Positions 1 through 7,077 are shown, numbered from the stretch's first letter. The stretch is DNA of 7,309 bases from Chlorobiales bacterium (GCA_022360355.1 JAKSCY010000045.1:1-7309); one strand, 5' to 3'. The notes: generated from the sequence alone by a model not told the origin. Program-made: numbers and translations.

Positions 1-359
1 CGATAAGCCCACAGGGGCATATTGTCGTGTCGTTCGGCAGTGAGCTCAATTTTGGAGAGGCAGCTCCTCCGGGACATTGCTCGAGGGCGTCATTTGCGGA
101 TCATTTCGGCTACATCGAAACACTTTCGGGAAGCAGGGATGTGACCAATGCCGAGCACCGGTGGCAGTGGATAGAGGAGAATGTTCTTCCTGCCTGGTAC
201 GCGGTCGATGAAGGGTTCGGCAACTGGGAAGGAACAGCAAGGTGTTTCAGGTCAATGGCTGCAGGAGAGCCCAATCTTCTGCAGCAGGTTTCCCATTTCG
301 CTTCAACCATGTCCTTTTTGCCGGAACTTCGGGGTTACCGGCAGGATGTCGGACAGTAG
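1..359 (+). CDS. C-terminal part of an unrecognised protein (5' end outside window)
   Basis: The frame is open from the left edge (first full codon at 3) to a TAG at 357-359, giving about 118 residues with no upstream stop, so the true start lies outside the window. A GTG at 27 is in frame but nothing marks it as the start. Codon use looks coding, with third positions mostly mixed G/C and T, while the other frames here give basic, cysteine-rich shadow peptides. The peptide is rich in aromatic residues, with a segment containing HRWQWIEENVLPAW and later GFGNWEG. No membrane segment or familiar catalytic motif is visible, and I do not recognise the family. It is soluble-looking. It converges on the permease gene with 13 bp between the two stops, so it is a separate transcription unit from the pump operon. 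I am fairly sure that it is coding but not of its function. Confidence 0.7.
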   Translation, partial: ISPQGHIVVSFGSELNFGEAAPPGHCSRASFADHFGYIETLSGSRDVTNAEHRWQWIEENVLPAWYAVDEGFGNWEGTARCFRSMAAGEPNLLQQVSHFASTMSFLPELRGYRQDVGQ

Positions 360-372
360 GGGGGCACTGCTG

Positions 373-1608
373 CTACTTTCCGGTTCTGAGAGCATCAACC
401 GGATTAAGGTTTGCTGCCCTGTAAGCGGGAAACAAACCGAAGATTATGCCTATCCCGGAGCAGACGGCAATCGAGATGATGATCCATGCCAAGGGCAGTA
501 TCGGCGGCAGGTTGAAAGCAACAGCCACGATGTTTCCTGCACTTGCTCCGACCACAATGCCGATCACTCCACCTGTCAGAGAAAGAAAAAGCGCTTCGAG
601 AAGGAATTGACGCATGATGCTTTTTCTGGGAGCACCCACTGATTTTCGAACACCGATTTCTTTTGTGCGTTCAGTGACGCTTACCAGCATGATGTTCATG
701 ATACCGACTCCTGCGGTAACAAGAGCCATAAAACTTATGATGAATGCACCGACGCTGATGGTGCGCTGGAACTCCCGAAATGACTCCACCAGGGCTTCGT
801 TCGTGCGAAGTTCGAAATTGCTTGGATCTTTGATGGTCAGCCCCCTTGCAATTCGCATAGCCCCGATTGCCTGGTCGATGGTTGCCTGATACTCTTTTTG
901 AGAGGCAGCTTCAACGGTGACGCTGATACTTTTTTTTATGTCGATATGGGCCAGGTACCGGGTTATCGGGATAACGATGAGATTATCCTGACTTTGGCCG
1001 AATGCGGCCCCTTTGTTCATGAATACCCCGATAATGCGGTAAAGCTTTCCATTGACCTTGATCTGTTTTTCCACCGGATTTTCTCCACCGGGAAAAAGTG
1101 TATTCAGAACGTCCCTGCCGATGATCGCAACATTTCTTGAAAAACGTATATCGTTTTTTACAAGGTTCCGCCCGTTTTCTATATCGAAGCCGTTTGCAGA
1201 AGCGAAGTTTTCGTCCGCCCCGAACAGGGTTATATCCGGATTTGTCGATCGGTTTGCATATATGGCCTGGTTGCCTGATCTGGAAACCTTCAGACCGATC
1301 CGATCAACTTTTTTTCCCATCAGGTTTTTAAATGCAAGCCCTTCTTCATAAGTGATATCCGGGCGGTTGATGAACCGGCTTCTTCCATGCCCGCCGAAAA
1401 ACGTTGCAGGATATTTCTGGATCTCGAACGTATTGGAACCGAGGCTCGAAAGGCCGCTTGCCACAGACCGGTCAACAGCCTGCAAAGCCGTCATAACGGC
1501 GATAATGGAGAAAACCCCGACAGCTACACCCATGGTGGTCAGCCATGAACGAAGCTTGTTCGCCCTTAGCGAATAGGCGGCCTGTATGACAGTTTCACGC
1601 AGTTTCAT
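373..1608 (-). CDS. MacB/FtsX-family ABC transporter permease, second of two paralogues
   Basis: This is an inner-membrane permease of the MacB/LolC/FtsX type, 411 residues, starting at ATG 1608. The family pattern is complete. There is a short cytoplasmic N-terminus with LRANKLRSWLT, TM1 at about 22-42, and a large periplasmic (MacB_PCD-like) domain at about 45-280. TM2 follows at 284-308, then the hallmark cytoplasmic segment VSVTERTKEIGVRKSVGA (309-326), TM3 at about 336-362 and TM4 at about 372-394, ending in PAYRAANLNPVDALR. There is no fused ATPase domain (E. coli MacB is about 650 residues), so it must use a separate nucleotide-binding protein, most likely the one encoded at 2933-3631. 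It is the last gene of the cluster and lies 90 bp after the first permease, with no clear Shine-Dalgarno. The periplasmic domain contains RFINRPD (78-84), which is also found in its paralogue as RFRNRPD. The substrate is unknown. Confidence 0.95.
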   Translation of the reverse strand: MKLRETVIQAAYSLRANKLRSWLTTMGVAVGVFSIIAVMTALQAVDRSVASGLSSLGSNTFEIQKYPATFFGGHGRSRFINRPDITYEEGLAFKNLMGKKVDRIGLKVSRSGNQAIYANRSTNPDITLFGADENFASANGFDIENGRNLVKNDIRFSRNVAIIGRDVLNTLFPGGENPVEKQIKVNGKLYRIIGVFMNKGAAFGQSQDNLIVIPITRYLAHIDIKKSISVTVEAASQKEYQATIDQAIGAMRIARGLTIKDPSNFELRTNEALVESFREFQRTISVGAFIISFMALVTAGVGIMNIMLVSVTERTKEIGVRKSVGAPRKSIMRQFLLEALFLSLTGGVIGIVVGASAGNIVAVAFNLPPILPLAWIIISIAVCSGIGIIFGLFPAYRAANLNPVDALRTGK

Positions 1609-1616
1609 GAAATCAA

Positions 1617-1644
1617 GTCAAAGGTAAAAAGGCAAAAGTCAAAA
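1617..1644. repeat. Degenerate tandem heptad-like repeat upstream of the second permease
   Basis: On the plus strand four units follow without gaps: GTCAAA (1617-1622), GGTAAAAA (1623-1630), GGCAAAA (1631-1637) and GTCAAAA (1638-1644). On the coding strand this reads as TTTTGAC, TTTTGCC, TTTTTACC and TTTGAC. The array ends 8 bp before the ATG of the permease and fills much of the only sizeable gap (90 bp) within the pump operon. A similar array lies before the TPR gene. The repeat units are seen directly. Any function, such as spacer, slippage product or mobile repeat remnant, is not shown. Confidence 0.6.
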
Positions 1645-1698
1645 CAGGGAGCCCCCGTACTCGATACAATTCAACAGTCCAACAAATCAACACTCTTT

Positions 1699-2961
1699 TT
1701 ATTCATACCTCAGTGAATCGGCCGGATCAAGCCTGGAGGCGGATATTGCAGGGGCGAGTCCCGAGACAATCCCTGTAAGAACCGAAACAATGAGGCTGAT
1801 CACGATAAGCAGTAAAGAAAACTGTATAGGGAAATCCGGCAGAATTTTTTCTATTGCCGCTGTAATCGAGATTGCGATCACGAGACCGGTAAGGCCGCCA
1901 AGAAGACAGATGCTGAGCGATTCAATGAGAAATTGCATCAGTATCGTTCTTCTTCTGGCGCCGAGAGCTTTTCGCAGGCCGATCTCCTTGGTCCGTTCTT
2001 TTACACTGACGAAGGTGATGTTCATAATGCCGATTGCCCCGACAAAAAGGGACATCCCGGTAATGAAAATGCCCGCGATGGCGATGCCGTTCTTGATCGG
2101 GTCCAGCTGGCTTTTGAATGCCTGTTGTTCATTGATGGAGAAATCGTCTGTTTTACCGGGCGGGAGTCTCCTCAGTCTTCTCATAATACCCCTGATTTCC
2201 TCTCTGGCGTCGGCAACCTTGATTTTCTCCTTTGTTTTTATCCGTATGGTTACATATCCGCTGTTGCCGAAGACCTTCCTGAATGCGTTCAGGGGGGTGA
2301 TGATCTGGTTGTCGAAGCTGAACAGCCCGAGAAACTTTCCCTGTTTTTTAAACACCCCTATAACACGGAACTTCCGGTTTTTCAGTTTTATGTCTTTGCC
2401 GATTGCGGATTCGTTCGGGAAGAGACCGGTAGCGATATCATCACCGATCAGGCATACCATCGACCCGCTTTCCGATTCATGAGGAAGGAAAAACCTTCCT
2501 TCGGACAGATCGCCCGACGCGGTTCGCAGGTAGTCGGCGCTTGTGCCGAAAGCAAAAATCTGCTGGAGGTTTCTGTCTTTATAGCTTACAGACGCCCTGT
2601 AGGATGACATCTGGGGAACGGCAATTTCAAGTCCGGACTCGGGATTATCTGCGATGATACGGTTTATCTGGTCTGCATACTCGGTTTTCAGGTCGGGCCT
2701 GTTTCTGAAACGCCACCATTGCCCCATGCTTCCCCAGGAACCTTTTTGAACGTATATGACGTCATAACCGAGCATCGAAAGGCTTTTTTCAAAACCGGCG
2801 TCTATACCGTTGATGGCTGTTCCCATCATGGTGATGGAAACAATACCGATGATGACGCCGAGTGCGGTGAGAAACGACCGGGTTTTATTGCCTCTGATCT
2901 GATCGAACGCCATCAGCAGGCTTTCATATGTTTCATTCCAGAATCGGCGCATGAGTGTCAC
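1699..2961 (-). CDS. MacB/FtsX-family ABC transporter permease, first of two paralogues
   Basis: This is an inner-membrane permease of the MacB/FtsX type, 420 residues from a GTG at 2961. An in-frame ATG at 2952 (Met4) is an alternative start. GTG is preceded by GGGAAAATAGAAA, a weak purine-rich stretch, so the choice is open. TM1 is at about 29-50, the periplasmic domain at about 52-290, TM2 at about 293-317, the coupling segment [18 protein letters not shown] at 318-335, TM3 at about 345-370 and TM4 at about 381-403, ending [12 protein letters not shown]. It has no ATPase domain. The gene overlaps the end of the ATPase gene by 29 bp (20 bp if ATG is used), which suggests translational coupling and direct partnership. 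It shares the RFxNRPD motif (84-90) and the overall plan with the next permease, but the periplasmic domains differ elsewhere. This fits two specialised halves of a heterodimer, as in LolC/LolE. That pairing is inference. Confidence 0.95.
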   Translation of the reverse strand: MTLMRRFWNETYESLLMAFDQIRGNKTRSFLTALGVIIGIVSITMMGTAINGIDAGFEKSLSMLGYDVIYVQKGSWGSMGQWWRFRNRPDLKTEYADQINRIIADNPESGLEIAVPQMSSYRASVSYKDRNLQQIFAFGTSADYLRTASGDLSEGRFFLPHESESGSMVCLIGDDIATGLFPNESAIGKDIKLKNRKFRVIGVFKKQGKFLGLFSFDNQIITPLNAFRKVFGNSGYVTIRIKTKEKIKVADAREEIRGIMRRLRRLPPGKTDDFSINEQQAFKSQLDPIKNGIAIAGIFITGMSLFVGAIGIMNITFVSVKERTKEIGLRKALGARRRTILMQFLIESLSICLLGGLTGLVIAISITAAIEKILPDFPIQFSLLLIVISLIVSVLTGIVSGLAPAISASRLDPADSLRYE

Positions 2962-3631
2962 TTTCTATTTTCCCGTCACGCAAACGGATAAACCGGCGGG
3001 TATATTGCGCGATATCTTCCTCATGCGTGATGAGAATGATGGTGTTTCCCGCTTCGGATAACTCGCTGAAAATGGTCATGATATCCCTGCTGGTGGACGT
3101 ATCGAGATTTCCCGTAGGCTCGTCGGCAAGGATCAGGGACGGGTTGTTGATAAGCGCTCTTGCAATAGCCACTCTTTGAATCTGTCCGCCGGAGAGCTCG
3201 GATGGTTTGTGGTTTACCCTGTCGCCGAGCCCCACCCGTTCCAGCGCATCCAGAGCACGGTCGAAACGTTCTTCGGCGTCGATGCCTGCATAGATGAGAG
3301 GAAGTTCGACATTTCTCAGGCAGTCGAGACGGGGAAGCAGGTTAAAGGTCTGAAAAACAAACCCGATTTCCCTGTTGCGTATTCTGGCAAGCTCATCATC
3401 ATCCATTCCCGAAACACTTTGTCCGTTGAGTTCATAGGTGCCCGATGAAGGGGTATCGAGGCATCCGATAATATTCATAAGGGTCGATTTCCCGCTGCCG
3501 GAAGGTCCCATGATCGCCACATATTCGTTGCGGTTGAACGAGAGATCGATGTTGTCGAGCGCTTTGACTGTCTGGTCGCCCATTTCGTAGAACCTGCAGA
3601 GCGACTCCATTCTGATAAGGGTGTTATCCAT
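2933..3631 (-). CDS. ABC transporter ATP-binding protein, MacB/LolD type
   Basis: This is a cytoplasmic nucleotide-binding subunit of 232 residues, the normal size for a stand-alone LolD/FtsE-like ATPase. All motifs are intact: Walker [10 protein letters not shown] (42-50), Q-loop FVFQTFN with Gln94, signature LSGGQ (146-150) followed by QRVAIARAL, Walker B LILADEP (166-172) with Asp170 and catalytic Glu171, D-loop NLD (175-177), and switch His203 in ITHE. The N-terminal segment [11 protein letters not shown] and the whole scaffold match the MacB/LolD branch that works with FtsX-type permeases. ATP binding and hydrolysis are expected to drive conformational changes passed to the periplasm. 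The ATG at 3631 follows the adaptor stop by 6 bp. The TGA at 2935-2933 lies inside the first permease gene. It is the only ATPase in the cluster, so it presumably serves both permeases. Confidence 0.97.
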   Translation of the reverse strand: MDNTLIRMESLCRFYEMGDQTVKALDNIDLSFNRNEYVAIMGPSGSGKSTLMNIIGCLDTPSSGTYELNGQSVSGMDDDELARIRNREIGFVFQTFNLLPRLDCLRNVELPLIYAGIDAEERFDRALDALERVGLGDRVNHKPSELSGGQIQRVAIARALINNPSLILADEPTGNLDTSTSRDIMTIFSELSEAGNTIILITHEEDIAQYTRRFIRLRDGKIESDTHAPILE

Positions 3632-3637
3632 GTCCTG

Positions 3638-4915
3638 TCACTCGGTTTTCAGCTTTACCCTGCTTCCGTCCTTCAGGAGTCTGATTATTGCCGTGTAACT
3701 CCCGGAAACCACGTTTTCCCCTTCGTGCACTCCTTGCAGAATAACAATGTGGGTATTGTCCGTTGTTCCGGTTTCGACAGGCCTGAACAGGGCAGTATTG
3801 TTTTCAACAACAAAGACACCCTGACGGCTGCCGGTATGCTGAAGCGAGGGAGTGCTGTTCCCATTACGCTCTTCTTTTTCTGCAGGTTTCTGCTTCTTCC
3901 CCTGCAAATGAGTTCCATCCGGATCCGTTTCTCTGAGCGTAACACTTTGAATGGGAACAACAAGCGCGTTCTGAACCCGTTCCGTTTCGATATCCGCTGT
4001 CGCGCTCATGCCGGGTTTGAGCAGGCGGTTATGGTTGAGTATGCGTATTTTAACCGAAAAGTTGGTGACCTCTTCCTGGGTGCCTTCGGACTGGGTTATG
4101 GCTGAGTTGGAGATTTCGTTGACGACACCGTTGAATTGTCTTTCACCGAATGCATCGACGCTGACGATGACACTGTCACTTTTATTGACATTGACGATAT
4201 CGTTTTCATTAACTTCGACCTCAACCTGCATGCTGTCGAGATTCGCTATTCGCAGCACATTTGTTCCCTGAAACTGGCCTGTTCCGACAACCCTTTCTCC
4301 CAGCTTGCTGTCAAGGGCAATAACGGTGCCGTTCATGGGGCTCGTAACAGTTGTTTTCTTGAGCTGCTCAAGTGACTGATCAAGAAGGCTTTCGTTCTGC
4401 TTGATTGTGAAAAGGGCGGCTTCATAAGCAGCTCTGGAAGCTTCTGCATTGGTTTTCGCGGTAAGGTAGTCCGAGTCCGATATCAGTTTGTCGCTATAGA
4501 GGATCGAGGCCTTGCGGAACTCATCCTCGGCTTTTAGTTTTCTTGCTTTTGATTCAAGACTCTGGGATTTGGCAAGATTGAGCCGTGCTCTGTTCTGTTC
4601 AACCTGGTTGATATAGACGTCGGGCTGGATCTTGAAAAGGAGCGCGCCGGTTTGAACCGTTTCGCCTTCCTTTACATGGAGTTCTATGATCTCGCCGGAT
4701 ACATCAGGAGAAATAGTGACTTCGAGCTCAGGTTCGATTTTTCCTGTTGCAGTGACATAGTGAACAACCTCTTTTCTGAAAACCTGCTCTATGGATACGT
4801 CGATCTTGTCGGATTGTGACGATATCCAGAATGCAACAGCACTTCCCGCTGCGAGAATGCACGAGACGATGATAATGATGGTTTTGCGCTGTTGCTTTTT
4901 TTTGTTTTTTGTCAT
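3638..4915 (-). CDS. Periplasmic adaptor (membrane fusion) protein, MacA/HlyD family
   Basis: This adaptor links the inner-membrane pump to the outer-membrane channel. It has 425 residues from ATG 4915. A lysine-rich start is followed by one hydrophobic anchor (about 12-30) with no lipobox cysteine. The first lipoyl half is at 67-98 (SPDVSGEI, VKEGETVQTG), an alpha-helical hairpin at about 101-187, and the second lipoyl half at 188-225 (TSPMNGTVIAL, GERVVG). A beta-barrel domain spans about 229-310 and ends in LLKPGMSATADIE, followed by a membrane-proximal domain from about 315. The order matches MacA. The unusual point is a polar, probably disordered insert at about residues 328-365, rich in Lys, Glu, Gly and Ser, within the membrane-proximal part. 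The gene lies 16 bp after the channel gene and 6 bp before the ATPase gene, so co-transcription is very likely. No strong Shine-Dalgarno is visible. Confidence 0.95.
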   Translation of the reverse strand: MTKNKKKQQRKTIIIIVSCILAAGSAVAFWISSQSDKIDVSIEQVFRKEVVHYVTATGKIEPELEVTISPDVSGEIIELHVKEGETVQTGALLFKIQPDVYINQVEQNRARLNLAKSQSLESKARKLKAEDEFRKASILYSDKLISDSDYLTAKTNAEASRAAYEAALFTIKQNESLLDQSLEQLKKTTVTSPMNGTVIALDSKLGERVVGTGQFQGTNVLRIANLDSMQVEVEVNENDIVNVNKSDSVIVSVDAFGERQFNGVVNEISNSAITQSEGTQEEVTNFSVKIRILNHNRLLKPGMSATADIETERVQNALVVPIQSVTLRETDPDGTHLQGKKQKPAEKEERNGNSTPSLQHTGSRQGVFVVENNTALFRPVETGTTDNTHIVILQGVHEGENVVSGSYTAIIRLLKDGSRVKLKTE

Positions 4916-4931
4916 CGTGGTTTTTCAGGAT

Positions 4932-6332
4932 TCAGTCAGGTGAAATGTTGCCTGTGGCAAAGTCAAGGATATTTTTCTGCAAGGCAAGATTATAGGTCGC
5001 CTGTGAGTATTCGGAGCGTGCGCTGACAAGCGCCGCTTTTGCAGCATTGGATTCCACAAAGCTGGCTGCCCCGAGGTCATATTTTTTCTTGACGGTTTCA
5101 AAAGCTTTTTCTGCCGCCCTGAGTCCCTGTCTTGCAGTTTCTATCTGTGTAAATGCAGCGCCGTAACTGTCTGCAGCAAGCTGAATATCGATCGCTATGT
5201 CGTGTTCGAGATCGGCAGCGTCGAGGCTCTGGTTCAGGTAGTTGATTTTTGCCTGTTCGACGTTGTGCCGGGTGAGAAAGCCGTCGAAAACAGACCAGTT
5301 CATCGAAAGACTCAGTGAGTAACCGGTCAGGTCGGAGATTTGGTCGGAAAGCGGAGGATAGTCATAGCTGGAAGGTGGAATGTCCGTTGCTGTTGTTGTA
5401 TAATAGGGGTACCCTCCGGTGTTCAGGCTGAATGTCAGATCGAGCTTCGGGTACCGTTGCGCTGCAGCACGCGTTATCTCCCATTTTGCAGCCTTGGCGG
5501 ATAGTGTGGAACTCTGCAGGTCTCGCCTGCTTGCAAGGCCTTGTGATACAAGACTGTCACGGTCAAGATTCCTGGGGAGCTTCAGAAGGGAATCTGTCGG
5601 AATTTCGGCAACGGTAATTTCTTCCTCCGGGTCAATCCGCAGCCTTCTGAGAAGTTCGAGTCTGCTTTGACGCAGTTCGTTTTCCGTTTTGATTACCGTC
5701 AGTTCATCGTTTGCTGTTTCAGCCTGCTGCTGGTAGTAATCGGTAACGGGTTTTATCCCGATCTCGTACTGGCGCTTCGTGAGTTGAAGCTGGTCTTGCG
5801 ACGATGAGAAATTCTCCCTGGCTATTTTCAGAAGTTCCCTGTTGAGGAGAACCTGGTAATATGCCTGGGTGACATCATACATGATAATCTGGCGTGCTCT
5901 TGAGAGAGAAAGTCCTGCAGCTTCTCGCCGACTGACTGCTGCCTGCAGGGAAGCATAGTCCTGGAAGCCGTTGAACAGGTTGAGCGAGGTTGTCAGGGCC
6001 AAATCGACACGTTCGGTTTTTGTTTTCACTACCGATCCGGTCGATGGGTCGGAATAGGTTCTCGCAAGTGAAACAGGTGTATATCCGGTTGAGACGGAAA
6101 GCTTCGGTAAAAACTGCCCGTAACTTTTCAGAAGGTCACTGCCTGCAAGTCTGGTGGCATGTTCGGCTTTTTTTATCGCTGAGGCGTTGGTGAGTGCAAT
6201 GTCAACACATTCACGCAGTGTAAGCTGTTTTTTGCCCGGTACAGCGCCGGAAACAGGAGGCGCGAACAACAACTGCAGGATAACTGCAGCGAGAAAAAAG
6301 ACGGAAAACATCCGGGTCAATAGTATCGTCAC
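4932..6332 (-). CDS. TolC-family outer-membrane efflux channel
   Basis: This is the outer-membrane factor of a tripartite pump, 466 residues. A GTG at 6332 is the first possible start, since an in-frame TGA lies two codons upstream. A later ATG at 6311 (Met8) would remove Arg7 and weaken the signal peptide n-region. The signal peptide is hydrophobic at about 8-25, with likely cleavage near VSGA (27-30). There is no lipobox, unlike the lipoprotein OprM group. The mature protein shows the two OEP repeats: LTLRECVDIALTNA opens repeat 1 (about 37-230), and repeat 2 spans about 256-460. Matching landmarks occur in both, namely LNLFNGF (117-123) with WSVFDGF (346-352), and YEIGIKPVTDYYQQ (189-202) with YDLGAASFVESNAA (418-431). 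This duplication is the family hallmark, and a trimer is expected. The second surface loop (about 306-336) is unusually rich in Tyr, Pro, Ser and Thr. This is the first gene of the pump operon. Confidence 0.95.
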   Translation of the reverse strand: MTILLTRMFSVFFLAAVILQLLFAPPVSGAVPGKKQLTLRECVDIALTNASAIKKAEHATRLAGSDLLKSYGQFLPKLSVSTGYTPVSLARTYSDPSTGSVVKTKTERVDLALTTSLNLFNGFQDYASLQAAVSRREAAGLSLSRARQIIMYDVTQAYYQVLLNRELLKIARENFSSSQDQLQLTKRQYEIGIKPVTDYYQQQAETANDELTVIKTENELRQSRLELLRRLRIDPEEEITVAEIPTDSLLKLPRNLDRDSLVSQGLASRRDLQSSTLSAKAAKWEITRAAAQRYPKLDLTFSLNTGGYPYYTTTATDIPPSSYDYPPLSDQISDLTGYSLSLSMNWSVFDGFLTRHNVEQAKINYLNQSLDAADLEHDIAIDIQLAADSYGAAFTQIETARQGLRAAEKAFETVKKKYDLGAASFVESNAAKAALVSARSEYSQATYNLALQKNILDFATGNISPD

Positions 6333-6383
6333 TGGATTTCAAAATGTTTAATCAGCATCGCAAACACAGAATTTCAATAAATA

Positions 6384-6412
6384 TACATATCTGCATAGTG
6401 TCTGCATGTCAC
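6384..6412 (-). promoter_or_regulatory. Possible promoter of the efflux operon
   Basis: On the minus strand GTGACA (6412-6407), 5 of 6 to the TTGACA -35 consensus, is followed after 17 bp by TATGTA (6389-6384), only 3 of 6 to the -10 consensus. A better TATATT lies at 6385-6380 but the spacing would be 21 bp. The surrounding sequence is AT-rich and sits 52 bp or more before the channel start. The match is modest and unproven. Confidence 0.3.
6390..6407. repeat. Direct repeat TCTGCAT with 11-bp period, candidate operator
   Basis: TCTGCAT occurs at 6390-6396 and again at 6401-6407 on the plus strand, exactly 11 bp apart, so both copies face the same side of the helix. They lie within the candidate promoter region upstream of the efflux operon. 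Tandem sites with this period are typical of OmpR/PhoB-type response regulators. No regulator gene is in the window, so the role is inference. Confidence 0.4.
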
Positions 6413-6455
6413 TTTCTTTTCTGTGATGCGGTAACTGTAAACTCGTGCAAGGCTT

Positions 6456-7010
6456 TCAAAGTTTATCGAGGAGTAAAGAAATCTCGTTTTTATACGTATC
6501 CGCATTCGAAGGGTTGAGCTGGATGAGGTCGGTATAGACTTTTATGGCTTTTTTGTAGGCGCCTTGTTCGGTAAAAAGTGCGGCAAGACTTTCCGTAGGA
6601 ACAGGAATACTGTCGTCGTCGGAAAAAGGCTGTTTCTGTTCATTGAGTGGTGTCGGGTCGCTTGTTTCAAACGTTTTCGGTGGTTCAAAGCCCGCCAGAG
6701 CGGCTGAAAGCTCTTCAAGCTCTGATGCAAGGTCGTCAACGGGGCTTTGCAGCAGGAGAAAATGAACTTCTATCAGCTCTTTCCATGCAACTTCATTGTG
6801 CGGTGCTATCCGGCAGCATGTTTTCAGAGAAGTCAACGCTTCCTGAAAGCGTTGCATTCCTTTCAGTGCGCGGGCATGAAGAAGGTGAAATGTATAAAAA
6901 TCCTGAAAGTTATCGCTTTCCGCTTCAAGTTTTTGCATCCCGGCAAAGTATTCGCCCCTGGTGAGATCAAGCGAAATATCCGCAAAGAAAAGGTGTGGAT
7001 CGGTTATCAT
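6456..7010 (-). CDS. Small TPR-repeat protein of unknown function
   Basis: This protein has 184 residues from ATG 7010. There is no signal peptide or membrane segment, so it is probably cytoplasmic. One tetratricopeptide-like unit lies at about 38-71 (FYTFHLLHARALKGMQRFQEAL, then CCRIAPHN), and a second, better one at about 139-172 (SLAALFTEQGAYKKAIKVY, then IQLNPSNADTY). The N-terminal 15-32 (RGEYFAGMQKLEAE) may be a degenerate helix pair. Between the two units is an acidic helix (about 91-107) and a Pro/Ser/Thr/Asp-rich linker (about 109-138), probably flexible. TPRs mediate protein-protein contacts, and the partner is unknown. The gene is on the same strand as the pump operon but separated from it by 123 bp with promoter-like sequence, and from ddl by 152 bp. 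Membership in either transcript is uncertain. There is no obvious Shine-Dalgarno. Confidence 0.85.
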   Translation of the reverse strand: MITDPHLFFADISLDLTRGEYFAGMQKLEAESDNFQDFYTFHLLHARALKGMQRFQEALTSLKTCCRIAPHNEVAWKELIEVHFLLLQSPVDDLASELEELSAALAGFEPPKTFETSDPTPLNEQKQPFSDDDSIPVPTESLAALFTEQGAYKKAIKVYTDLIQLNPSNADTYKNEISLLLDKL

Positions 7011-7022
7011 GATTCGTCGTTA

Positions 7023-7043
7023 TCGAAAAGCAAAAAGACAAAC
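7023..7043. repeat. Heptad-like A-rich array upstream of the TPR gene
   Basis: On the plus strand TCGAAAA (7023-7029), GCAAAAA (7030-7036) and GACAAAC (7037-7043) follow each other at a 7-bp step. On the coding strand they read as T-rich heptads. The array ends 12 bp before the TPR start codon, a position like that of the array before the second permease. It is short and could be chance A-richness. Confidence 0.35.
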
Positions 7044-7062
7044 GGGGGTTGACGAAATTACC

Positions 7063-7072
7063 TGAATATTCA
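7063..7072. promoter_or_regulatory. Perfect 10-bp palindrome TGAATATTCA
   Basis: TGAATATTCA is its own reverse complement and lies in the spacer between ddl and the TPR gene, 53 bp upstream of the TPR start. A dimeric regulator could bind it, but a 10-bp palindrome can also arise by chance and no regulator is known here. Confidence 0.25.
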
Positions 7073-7077
7073 ATGTC

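Noticed and set aside
319..343. Hairpin TGCCGG...CCGGCA near the convergent stops, as a terminator.
   Set aside because: It lies inside the plus-strand coding end. In the minus-strand transcript it is followed by an A-run, not U, so it does not fit an intrinsic terminator.
181..642. Plus-strand open frame of 153 codons spanning the convergent gene ends.
   Set aside because: It overlaps the better plus-strand frame ending at 359 and the C-terminus of the second permease, and its composition is shadow-like.
1647..1656. GGG/CCC mini-hairpin in the gap between the permeases, followed by T-rich sequence on the coding strand.
   Set aside because: The stem is only 3 bp, too weak for a terminator.
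1790..2607. Two overlapping plus-strand open frames of about 225-230 codons (1790-2482 and 1933-2607).
   Set aside because: They lie wholly antisense to the clear first permease gene, and the peptides show no family features. They are shadows of its codon bias.
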